Origin: Phycisphaerales bacterium
GTDB lineage: Bacteria; Planctomycetota; Phycisphaerae; Phycisphaerales; UBA1924
Length of the DNA stretch: 64,000 nucleotides
Assembly: GCA_016709445.1 (NCBI GenBank)
Contig: JADJMV010000001.1
Span: 310,001-374,000, forward strand
Direction of reading: 5' to 3'
Position 1 is the first letter of the stretch. Every line of letters starts with the position of its first letter. The notes below the pieces were generated by a model. The model was not told the DNA's origin. It was given only the letters and a program-made list of their open reading frames with translations, and did no database searches. Shown piece by piece: positions 19,368-26,517 of this stretch. A program made the translations under genes and the position numbers.

Positions 19368-19427
19368 ATGTCCACCAGCCGCGTCCATCACGCCCACCAT
19401 CATCATCACGCCAGCGCGTGCCGGTGA
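19368..19427 (+). CDS. hisL: His operon leader peptide
   Basis: A 19-codon ORF encodes MSTSRVHHAHHHHHASACR, with seven His codons in an eight-codon stretch (19386-19409). Such a density of the operon's own amino acid just ahead of a terminator and hisG is the hallmark of attenuation by ribosome stalling, as for enterobacterial hisL. The stop codon (19425-19427) lies directly beside the antiterminator arm, so a ribosome finishing the peptide would cover that arm. There is no clear ribosome binding site. Sequence and placement are seen directly; control by histidyl-tRNA is inferred from the known enteric mechanism. Confidence 0.8.
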   Translation: MSTSRVHHAHHHHHASACR

Positions 19428-19481
19428 CCGTGGGGCCTGACTGACGCAGGAAAGGCCAAGAACACGACGCCGGCCCCGGTC
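19426..19481 (+). promoter_or_regulatory. Candidate antiterminator of the his attenuator
   Basis: GACC (19426-19429) plus GGGGCC (19432-19437) can pair with GGCCCC (19472-19477) plus GGTC (19478-19481), ten base pairs with a two-base bulge. The distal arm occupies the terminator loop and its closing base pair, so the two structures compete. When the ribosome stalls on the His codons the proximal arm is free; when it reaches the leader stop the arm is masked. Confidence 0.6.
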
Positions 19482-19499
19482 GGCGTCGTCTTGCTTTTT
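19464..19499 (+). terminator. Attenuator terminator before hisG
   Basis: ACGACGCCG (19464-19472) pairs perfectly with CGGCGTCGT (19481-19489) across an eight-base loop, followed by CTTGCTTTTT. This is a standard rho-independent terminator placed between the leader peptide and hisG, 58 bases before the hisG start. Confidence 0.88.
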
Positions 19500-19556
19500 G
19501 CAGGCGACACATCCGACCCGGGCCCGCCCAGAATCCCGAGACGGAGCGTCCCAGCC

Positions 19557-20495
19557 ATGTGCATGCCCCCCCAATCCAGTGCGGACTCCAAAGCGGCGTC
19601 GATCCCAGCGGCCCTAGGAACGGGCCAGGCCCCAGGCGGCGACGCCCTGCGTCTCGGGATCCCCAAGGGGCGCATGTACGAGGGCGTCGTCGCGCTGCTC
19701 GAGGGTGCGGGCATCCGTCTCTCGGCGAGCGAGCGCGGGTACCGGCCCCGCATCAGCCTCGAGCGGGTCGAGGTGAAGATCTTGAAGCCCCAGAACATCG
19801 TCGAGATGCTCGAAGCGGGGACGCGTGACGTCGGATTTGCCGGGGCCGACTGGGTGGCCGAGCTGGATGCCGATGTCGTCGAGGTGCTCGATACCGGGCT
19901 TGATCCGGTCCGGATCGTCGCGGCCGCACCGGCATCGGTGCTGGTCGCCGGCGGGCTGCCGGGGCGTCCGCTGGTGGTGGCGGCCGAGTTCGAGAAGCTG
20001 ACGAGGCGGTGGATCGGTCGGGCGGGGCTGGATGCGACGTTTGTCCGCTCGTATGGCGCGACGGAGGTCTTTCCGCCGGAGGACGCGGACTGCATCGTGG
20101 ATGTGGCCGCGAGCGGGGCGACGCTGCGGGCGAACGGGCTGGAGATCGTGGACGAGGTGATGCGGTCCTCGACGCGCCTTTTCGCCAGCCGCAGGGCGTG
20201 GGAAGATGGGGCCAAGCGTCGCCGGATCGAGGACCTGGCGCTGGTGCTGCGATCGGTGCTCGACGCGCGGGCGCGGGTGATGCTCGAGCTGAACGTGAGC
20301 GCCGACAAGCTGGACGCGGTGGTGGCGGTCCTGCCCTGCATGCGACACCCGACGATCTCGCCCCTGCACGCCGGATCGGGCTATGCCGTCAAAGCGGCGG
20401 TGCCCCGCGAACGCCTCGCGAGCCTGATCCCGACCCTCAAGGCGGCGGGCGGCGGCGACATCGTGATCAGCCCCATCGGGCAGGTGGTGCCGTGA
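19557..20495 (+). CDS. hisG: ATP phosphoribosyltransferase, long form
   Basis: HisG catalyses the first, feedback-controlled step of histidine synthesis (ATP + PRPP). The 312-residue product has the N-terminal LRLGIPKGRMYEGVVALLEGAG run, the PRPP-binding region DCIVDVAASGATLRANGL, and a C-terminal ACT-like HisG_C domain (LDAVVAVLPCMRHPTISPL) that binds histidine. Because the long form has its own regulatory domain, no hisZ is needed. About 30 residues before the catalytic domain are poorly conserved, so the true start may be a little later. Its TGA shares one base with the hisC ATG (TGATG). Expression is probably set by the attenuator upstream. Confidence 0.95.
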   Translation: MCMPPQSSADSKAASIPAALGTGQAPGGDALRLGIPKGRMYEGVVALLEGAGIRLSASERGYRPRISLERVEVKILKPQNIVEMLEAGTRDVGFAGADWVAELDADVVEVLDTGLDPVRIVAAAPASVLVAGGLPGRPLVVAAEFEKLTRRWIGRAGLDATFVRSYGATEVFPPEDADCIVDVAASGATLRANGLEIVDEVMRSSTRLFASRRAWEDGAKRRRIEDLALVLRSVLDARARVMLELNVSADKLDAVVAVLPCMRHPTISPLHAGSGYAVKAAVPRERLASLIPTLKAAGGGDIVISPIGQVVP

Positions 20496-21565
20496 TGCCG
20501 GAGCCCACGCCTCGCCCCGCATCCCGCCTCTCCACCGTCACCCCCTACGCCCCGCCGGGCGCGGCGGCCCCAACCGCCCGACTCCGCCTCGACGCCAACG
20601 AGGGCCGTCGGCCGGACGAGGCGATCCTCGGGCGCCTCCGCTCGCTCGACGCCGAGACGATCCGGCGCTACGCCAAGCCCGCGGCCCTCGAAGACCGGAT
20701 CGCCACGCGCTACGCGATCGATCCCGCACGGGTGATCGTCACCGCCGGCGCCGACGACGCGCTGGACCGCCTCTGCCGCGCGACGCTCGAGCCGGGGCGG
20801 CGGGCGATCCTCACCGACCCCACCTTTGAAATGCTCCCGCGGTACACGCGCCTGGCGGGTGCAGAGGTGGTCGAGGTCCCCTGGATCGACCGGCCCTTCC
20901 CGGGCGCGGAGATCGAGGGGGCGATCGATGATCGCACCGGCGCGGTCTTCCTCGTCAGCCCCAACAACCCCACGGGCCTCGTCGCTCCGACTCGCGAGAT
21001 GATCGCGATCGCCGAACGCGCCCGCTCCGCCGTGATCATCGCTGACCTGGCCTATATCGAGTTCGCCGATGAGGACCCGACGCGCGAGCTGCTCGCCCTG
21101 CCCAACGTGGTGATCACGCGCACCTTCAGCAAGGCCTGGGGCCTCGCCGGGCTGCGCGTGGGCTACGCCATCGGGCCGGCGGAGCTGATCGGCTGGCTGC
21201 GGACGGTGGGGCACCCCTACCCGACCTCCGGCGTCTCCCTTGCTCTCGCCGGCGCGGCCCTCGAGGCCGACATCGGGCCGACGGAGGCGTACATTGCGCA
21301 GGTGCGCCGCGAGCGGGCGGCGCTGGCGGGCCTCCTCCGGGGGTTCGGCGCGCCGTGCGAGGACTCGCAGGGCAATTTCGTTCTGGGCCGGTTCGCCGAT
21401 GCCTGGGCCGTCGCCGACGGTCTGGCTGCGCGCGGCATCCGCGTGCGCCGCTTCGAGCGTGGCTCGCGGCTGGCGGACCGACTGCGCATCACCTGTCCGG
21501 GCGATGCGCCGGAGTTCGAGACGCTGTGCTCGGCGGTGAGCCTCGTATTGGAGCACTCGAAATGA
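20495..21565 (+). CDS. hisC: Histidinol-phosphate aminotransferase
   Basis: A 356-residue PLP fold-type I aminotransferase converting imidazole-acetol phosphate to histidinol phosphate. Key features are the substrate loop RLDANEGRRP, SPNNPTGLV, the Schiff-base lysine in ITRTFSKAWGLAGLRVGYAI, and a C-terminal Arg (LRITCPG) that binds the phosphate. Start and stop are both overlapped: TGATG with hisG and ATGA with hisB, so translation is coupled along the operon. Confidence 0.95.
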   Translation: MPEPTPRPASRLSTVTPYAPPGAAAPTARLRLDANEGRRPDEAILGRLRSLDAETIRRYAKPAALEDRIATRYAIDPARVIVTAGADDALDRLCRATLEPGRRAILTDPTFEMLPRYTRLAGAEVVEVPWIDRPFPGAEIEGAIDDRTGAVFLVSPNNPTGLVAPTREMIAIAERARSAVIIADLAYIEFADEDPTRELLALPNVVITRTFSKAWGLAGLRVGYAIGPAELIGWLRTVGHPYPTSGVSLALAGAALEADIGPTEAYIAQVRRERAALAGLLRGFGAPCEDSQGNFVLGRFADAWAVADGLAARGIRVRRFERGSRLADRLRITCPGDAPEFETLCSAVSLVLEHSK

Positions 21566-22146
21566 CCAGAATCGCCACCATCGCCCGCAAGACCAAGGAG
21601 ACGGAGATTGCGCTCTCGCTCAAGCTCGATGGCGCGGGCAAGGTGACCGTCTCGACGGGTGTCGGGTTTCTCGACCACATGCTCACCGCCCTGGCGACGC
21701 ACGCCGGCTTCGACCTCGACCTGTCCTGCAAGGGTGACCTCGAGGTGGACGATCACCACACGGCCGAGGATTGCGCCATTGCGCTCGGCCAGGCGATCGA
21801 CGAGGCCCTCGGCGATCGGCGCGGCATCGTCCGATTCGGGTCGGCGTACGCCCCGCTCGACGAGGCGCTCGCTCGTGCCGTCATCGACCTGGTGACCCGC
21901 CCGCACGCGACGGTCAACCTCCCGCTCAACTACGACCGCATCGGCGGCCTGGCCTGCGAGAACATCCCGCACGTGCTCACGAGCCTGGCGATCAGCGGGC
22001 GATTCTGCCTCCACATGGACCTCCTCCGCGGCGACAACGACCACCACAAGGCCGAGGCGGCCTTCAAGGCGACCGCCCTGGCGCTGCGGCAGGCCGTCGG
22101 GCGCACCGGGGCCGCGGGGGCGCCGAGCACGAAGGGCGTGCTGTGA
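21562..22146 (+). CDS. hisB: Imidazoleglycerol-phosphate dehydratase
   Basis: A 194-residue monofunctional IGPD, converting imidazole glycerol phosphate to imidazole-acetol phosphate. Both metal-binding repeats are present: FLDHMLTALATHAGFDL with DDHHTAEDCAIALG, and LRGDNDHHKAEAAFKATALAL. It lacks the phosphatase domain of the E. coli bifunctional HisB, so histidinol phosphate must be dephosphorylated by a separate enzyme encoded outside this operon. ATGA overlap with hisC. Confidence 0.96.
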   Translation: MTRIATIARKTKETEIALSLKLDGAGKVTVSTGVGFLDHMLTALATHAGFDLDLSCKGDLEVDDHHTAEDCAIALGQAIDEALGDRRGIVRFGSAYAPLDEALARAVIDLVTRPHATVNLPLNYDRIGGLACENIPHVLTSLAISGRFCLHMDLLRGDNDHHKAEAAFKATALALRQAVGRTGAAGAPSTKGVL

Positions 22147-22208
22147 TGAAGGGTTCTCCTGGTTCGAACCTCGGCGCCGCTACGGTGAAAGCCGGTATCG
22201 ACCCATGA
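22146..22208 (+). CDS. Putative bridging mini-ORF between hisB and hisHF
   Basis: A 20-codon ORF starts in the hisB stop (TGATG) and ends in the hisHF start (ATGA), exactly filling the 58-base gap. It has no recognisable product and hisHF lacks a good ribosome site, so its likely role, if any, is to carry terminating ribosomes across the gap to the hisHF start. It could be chance in a stop-poor GC-rich sequence. Confidence 0.3.
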   Translation: MKGSPGSNLGAATVKAGIDP

Positions 22209-23719
22209 CCTACGTCGCGATTATCCGCACCGGATCCGCCAACCTCGCGAGCGTCCTCGCGGCCTTCGCGCGTGCAGGCGTCGAGGCCCGTGTCACGGCG
22301 GACCCGCACGAGGCGGAACACGCCGACCGGGTCGTCCTCCCGGGTGTTGGCTCGTTCGGCGCCGCGATGCATGCGCTGCGAGAGGGCGCGCTCGTCGGGC
22401 CGCTCCGCCGCCGCCTGGAGGCCGGGCGCCCGACACTCGCGATCTGCTTGGGGCTGCAACTGCTCGCCGAATCGAGCGAGGAGTCGCCCGGCGTGGCGGG
22501 CCTGGGCGTGCTGCCCGCAAAGATCACACGCTTCGCCGGCGATCTCCGCGTGCCGCAACTCGGATGGAACCGCGTGGCCGCGGGCGATGGCTGCCGCATG
22601 CTCGCCGATGGTTGCGCGTACTACGCCAACTCGTACCGCCTTGAAAGCGAACCGGCCGGTTGGGCCTGCGCGACGACCGACTACGGCGGATGCTTCGTCG
22701 GCGCCGTGGAGCGCGGGCGCGTGCTCGCGTGCCAGTTTCATCCCGAGCTGTCCGGCCCATGGGGCCAGGCGTTGATCGAGCGTTGGATTGCCGGCGACAC
22801 CCATACGGCCACCGCGTTGCATGGGTCCTCTCGGACGACCGCCAGCGGCCTCACCCCGCGCATCATCCCCTGTCTCGACGTCCGCGATGGACGAATCGTG
22901 AAGGGCGTCCGCTTCGCCGACCTGCGTGACGCGGGCGACCCCGTTGAGCGGGCCGCACTCTACGAGGCGCAAGGGGCCGACGAATTGGTCATTCTCGATG
23001 TCTCTGCCACGCCCGACGGGCGCAGGACCGCGGCTCACACCGTCGCCAAGGTCCGGGCTGTCCTGAGCATCCCGCTCACGGTCGGCGGCGGTGTGCGCAC
23101 AACCGACGACGCAGCCCGGCTTCTCGACGCGGGCGCCGACAAGGTGGGCGTGAACACGGCCGCCGTGCGCGATCCCTCGCTGCTCACGCGCCTGGCGGAG
23201 CGATTCGGTGTCCAGTGCACCGTTCTCGCCCTCGACGCGGCGAGGAGGCAGCACGCGAAGGGGGCGGAGCAGAGCGGGGGCAGCGGAACCGAGCGGGGGT
23301 GTTCCGCTTCCGATTCCATCCTCGTGTCTTCCTCCGTGCCTTCGCCCTCCCTCCGCCCGTCCGGATGCTCCTGGGAAGTTGTCGTCCGCTCCGGTTCCGA
23401 GCGGACCGGCATCGACGCCATCGACTGGGCGGCGGAGGCCTGCCGGCTCGGCGCCGGCGAGATCCTGCTCACGAGCTTCGACCGCGACGGCACCCACGCC
23501 GGGTACGACCTCGACCTTCTCCGCAGCGTCGGTGACGCGGTGACGGTTCCCGTCATCGCCAGCGGGGGTGCATCGAGCGCCTCGCACCTGCGCGAGGCTT
23601 TGGACGCCGGCGCCGACGCTGTGCTCGCGGCCTCCATTTTCCACGACGGGCATACGACTGTCGGCGATATCAAACGCGAGCTGGCCGGGCTCGGTACGCC
23701 CGTCAGGCTCTCAGAATGA
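22205..23719 (+). CDS. hisHF: Imidazole glycerol phosphate synthase, HisH-HisF fusion
   Basis: A single 504-residue chain joins the glutaminase HisH (about 1-200: PGVGSFGAAM, nucleophile Cys81 in LAICLGLQLL, and FHPELSG with the catalytic His/Glu) to the cyclase HisF (about 218-504: RIIPCLDVRDGRIVKG with the first catalytic Asp, TVGGGVRTTDDAARLLDAGADK, LALDA with the second, and LLTSFDRDGTHAGYD). Bacteria normally use two proteins; the fusion is the HIS7 arrangement of fungi. About 40 Ser/Gly-rich residues (348-389) are inserted right after the second catalytic Asp strand, encoded by a purine-rich then pyrimidine-rich tract. Weak ribosome site; start overlaps the bridging mini-ORF. Confidence 0.94.
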   Translation: MTYVAIIRTGSANLASVLAAFARAGVEARVTADPHEAEHADRVVLPGVGSFGAAMHALREGALVGPLRRRLEAGRPTLAICLGLQLLAESSEESPGVAGLGVLPAKITRFAGDLRVPQLGWNRVAAGDGCRMLADGCAYYANSYRLESEPAGWACATTDYGGCFVGAVERGRVLACQFHPELSGPWGQALIERWIAGDTHTATALHGSSRTTASGLTPRIIPCLDVRDGRIVKGVRFADLRDAGDPVERAALYEAQGADELVILDVSATPDGRRTAAHTVAKVRAVLSIPLTVGGGVRTTDDAARLLDAGADKVGVNTAAVRDPSLLTRLAERFGVQCTVLALDAARRQHAKGAEQSGGSGTERGCSASDSILVSSSVPSPSLRPSGCSWEVVVRSGSERTGIDAIDWAAEACRLGAGEILLTSFDRDGTHAGYDLDLLRSVGDAVTVPVIASGGASSASHLREALDAGADAVLAASIFHDGHTTVGDIKRELAGLGTPVRLSE

Positions 23720-23841
23720 ACGCGAAGAGACGAAGGAGTCGCGAAGGCGCGGAGAGCAACGCACACGGATGGGCTGTGCTTCGTCCCTTCGCGTCCGCTT
23801 CGCGTCTCCGCGTTCCGCCCTCCCGGAGCACCCCATGCTGA
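23716..23841 (+). CDS. Putative bridging mini-ORF between hisHF and hisAIED
   Basis: A 41-codon ORF starts at an ATG overlapping the hisHF stop (ATGA) and ends two codons inside hisA. Its sequence is a purine-rich arm followed by a complementary pyrimidine-rich arm (23720-23826), so the RNA can fold back on itself. The Arg/Ser-rich product looks non-functional; the ORF may relay ribosomes or may be a by-product of a mobile spacer element. HisA itself has GGAG about seven bases before its ATG. Confidence 0.25.
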   Translation: MNAKRRRSREGAESNAHGWAVLRPFASASRLRVPPSRSTPC

Positions 23842-26495
23842 TCCCATCCATCGACATCCTTTCCGGCCGCGTGGTGCAGCTCGTCGGGGGCGATCCTTCG
23901 AATGTGAAGGTCGATGCCGGCGACCCGCTCGCCATGGCCGAGAGGCTGGCCGTGCTCGGTGAGGTCGCCGTGATCGATCTCGACGCGGCACTCGGGCGAG
24001 GCTCGAATGCGGACATCATCCGCGAGATCGCCAAGCGCTATCCGATCCGCATCGGCGGCGGCATCCGATCGGTCGATGCGGCCCGCGCATGGCTTGACGC
24101 GGGCGCGAGCCGGGTCATCCTCGGGACGGCCGCCAGGCGGGAGATCCTGGAGCAGTTGCCGCGTGAGCGTGTGATCGCCGCGCTCGACGCCCGCGACGAC
24201 CAGATCGTGGTCGAGGGATGGCAGAAGGGCACGGGCGCGGGTGTGCTCGCCCGCGTCGCCGAGCTGCGCGATCTGGTAGGCGGTTTCCTCGTGACCTTTG
24301 TCGAGCTTGAGGGGCGCATGGGCGGGACCGATCTCGTGCGGGCCGAGGCGATCGTCGGCGCCTCGGGGGGAGCGAAGGTCACGATCGCGGGCGGTGTGAC
24401 GACGGCCTCGGAGATCGCCGCGCTCGACAAGCTCGGTGCCGACGCCCAGGTCGGCATGGCGATCTACACGGGGGCTCTCGACCCCGCGGACGCGTTCGCG
24501 GCCGTGCTGCGTCCCGAATCTACGTCCTCCGCGTTCCCCTTCCCCCTGTGGCCGACTGTCGTGTGCGACGAAGCGGGCGTTGCACTCGGCCTGGTCTATT
24601 CGAGCCCCGAGAGCCTCCGCGCCGCCGTGGCGGAGCGGCGCGGGATCTACTACTCGCGATCCCGCGGCGCACTGTGGCGCAAAGGGGAGTCCTCGGGCGA
24701 CACGCAGGAGTTGCGCCGCATCGACCTCGACTGCGACCGCGACACCCTGCGATTCACGGTCCGCCAGAGCGGGCGGGGTTTCTGCCACACCGGCGCACGC
24801 ACCTGCTTCGGCGAGTCCCGAGGTATCGCGGCTCTTGCTCGCCGCCTTGCGGAGCCCATCGAGAGCCGTGACCCCGCGTCCTATACCACGCGACTGCTCG
24901 GTGATCCTGCGCTGCTCGCGAGCAAGCTGCGGGAGGAGGCGGGCGAACTGTGCGAGGCCCGGAGCACGCCCGAGATCACGCACGAAGCTGCCGACGTCAT
25001 CTTCTTTACCCTGACGCGCCTCGCGGCGACCGGGGTGCCGCTCGAAGCCGTCGAGCGCGAGCTGGACCGTCGGGCGCTGAAAGTTTCGCGGCGACCCGGG
25101 AACGCCAAGCCGGAGCAAGGCACCCGCGGAGGAGACGGAGTGGAGACAGGAGCAGCGGGAGGCGGTGGGGGCGACCCCGCGCCTTCCTTTGCGCCGCCCC
25201 CTGCGGGCAACTCCTCGCCCTCCCCCTTGACGGCAAATCGCCTGCTCCGCCTCGTCGCGGCGGGCGAGGTCCCGCAGGGCCGGCGCTCCGCCATCGACCC
25301 CGCCACACTCGCGGCCGCCTCGGCCATCGTCGAAGACGTCCGTGTGCGCGGTCCCGCCGCCGTGCGATTCCACGCCGAACGGCTGGGCGACCTTGCCCCC
25401 GGCGCCCCGCTCGTGGTCGAGCGCGCCGAACTCAGGCGAGCTTTCGACGGGCTCGACAGCGAGGACCGAGCGGTTTTGGAGCGAGCGGCGGCCCGGATTC
25501 GCGCGTTCGCGGAGGCCCAGCGCGCGTGTTTGCACGAGCTGACGCTCGCCGTTCCCGGCGGACACGCCGGGCACATCGTCGCGCCCGTCGAGCGGGCCGG
25601 CTGCTACGCCCCGGGCGGACGCTTCCCGCTCCCGTCGAGCGTGCTCATGACCGCCATCACCGCCCGCGCCGCCGGTGTGCAGACCGTCTATGTCGCCTCG
25701 CCTCGACCTGCGCCCGCCACTCTGGCCGCCGCGGCCCTCGCCGGGGCCGACGCCCTGCTCGTCGTGGGCGGCGCACAAGCCATCGCGGCCCTCGCCTGGG
25801 GCTGCGACCCTCTCCCGGCGTGCGATGCGGTGGTCGGGCCCGGCAATCGGTGGGTGACCGCCGCGAAGCAGCTCGTCGCTGGCCACGTCGCGATCGACAT
25901 GCTCGCCGGCCCCAGCGAGTTGCTGGTGCTGGCCGACGACTCCGCCGATCCCCGAACGGTGGCCGCCGACCTGCTCGCCCAGGCCGAGCACGACACCGAC
26001 GCCTGCGCTGTGCTCGTCTCGACCAGCCTCGACTTGATCGAGCGGGTCGAGGCGGATTTGGCGTCGCAGCTCGCGACGCTGCCCACGGCTCCAACCGCTC
26101 GCGCGGCCCTGGCGAACGGCTACGCCGTCCTCGCCCGGGACATCGATGAGGCCGTCGCCCTCGCCGATCGCTTCGCGCCCGAGCATCTGGAAGTGCTCAC
26201 CCGCGATGCCGAAACGGTCGCAGGGCGCTGCGCCCATTACGGCGGGATCTTCGTGGGGCCGGGGGCTGCGGAAGTGGTGGGGGACTACGGCGTTGGGCCG
26301 AACCACACGCTGCCCACGGGCGGGGCGGCCCGCTCGAGCGCGGGCCTGAGCGTGCTCCACTTCCTGCGAACGCGGACGTGGCTGGCGATGACCGATCGGG
26401 CGGCGGCCGCGGGGCTGTACCGGGACACGGCGCGACTGGCAAGGCTCGAAGGGCTGGAAGCCCACGCCCGCGCGGCCGAGATCCGCATGGAGTAG
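23835..26495 (+). CDS. hisAIED: Four-domain histidine enzyme HisA-HisI-HisE-HisD
   Basis: One 886-residue protein. HisA (1-230): MLIPSIDILSGRVVQLVGG, IRIGGGIRSVDAAR, a ProFAR isomerase barrel. HisI (about 237-328): YYSRSRGALWRKGESSGDTQ and GFCHTGARTCFG, phosphoribosyl-AMP cyclohydrolase with its zinc Cys/His. HisE (about 335-420): LASKLREEAGELCEA and HEAADVIFFTL, the pyrophosphohydrolase. A Gly/Pro/Ser-rich linker (about 425-460) leads to HisD (about 461-886): CYAPGGRFPLPSSVLMT, AGPSELLVLADD, FAPEHLEV with the catalytic Glu-His, and VGDYGVGPNHTLPTGG. The HisI-HisE-HisD order equals fungal HIS4; HisA at the N terminus is extra. No frame break is visible. The protein would supply steps 2, 3, 4 and the last two oxidations. 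Confidence 0.94.
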   Translation: MLIPSIDILSGRVVQLVGGDPSNVKVDAGDPLAMAERLAVLGEVAVIDLDAALGRGSNADIIREIAKRYPIRIGGGIRSVDAARAWLDAGASRVILGTAARREILEQLPRERVIAALDARDDQIVVEGWQKGTGAGVLARVAELRDLVGGFLVTFVELEGRMGGTDLVRAEAIVGASGGAKVTIAGGVTTASEIAALDKLGADAQVGMAIYTGALDPADAFAAVLRPESTSSAFPFPLWPTVVCDEAGVALGLVYSSPESLRAAVAERRGIYYSRSRGALWRKGESSGDTQELRRIDLDCDRDTLRFTVRQSGRGFCHTGARTCFGESRGIAALARRLAEPIESRDPASYTTRLLGDPALLASKLREEAGELCEARSTPEITHEAADVIFFTLTRLAATGVPLEAVERELDRRALKVSRRPGNAKPEQGTRGGDGVETGAAGGGGGDPAPSFAPPPAGNSSPSPLTANRLLRLVAAGEVPQGRRSAIDPATLAAASAIVEDVRVRGPAAVRFHAERLGDLAPGAPLVVERAELRRAFDGLDSEDRAVLERAAARIRAFAEAQRACLHELTLAVPGGHAGHIVAPVERAGCYAPGGRFPLPSSVLMTAITARAAGVQTVYVASPRPAPATLAAAALAGADALLVVGGAQAIAALAWGCDPLPACDAVVGPGNRWVTAAKQLVAGHVAIDMLAGPSELLVLADDSADPRTVAADLLAQAEHDTDACAVLVSTSLDLIERVEADLASQLATLPTAPTARAALANGYAVLARDIDEAVALADRFAPEHLEVLTRDAETVAGRCAHYGGIFVGPGAAEVVGDYGVGPNHTLPTGGAARSSAGLSVLHFLRTRTWLAMTDRAAAAGLYRDTARLARLEGLEAHARAAEIRME

Positions 26496-26517
26496 ACCAG
26501 GCGGTTCCGGGCGCGTG

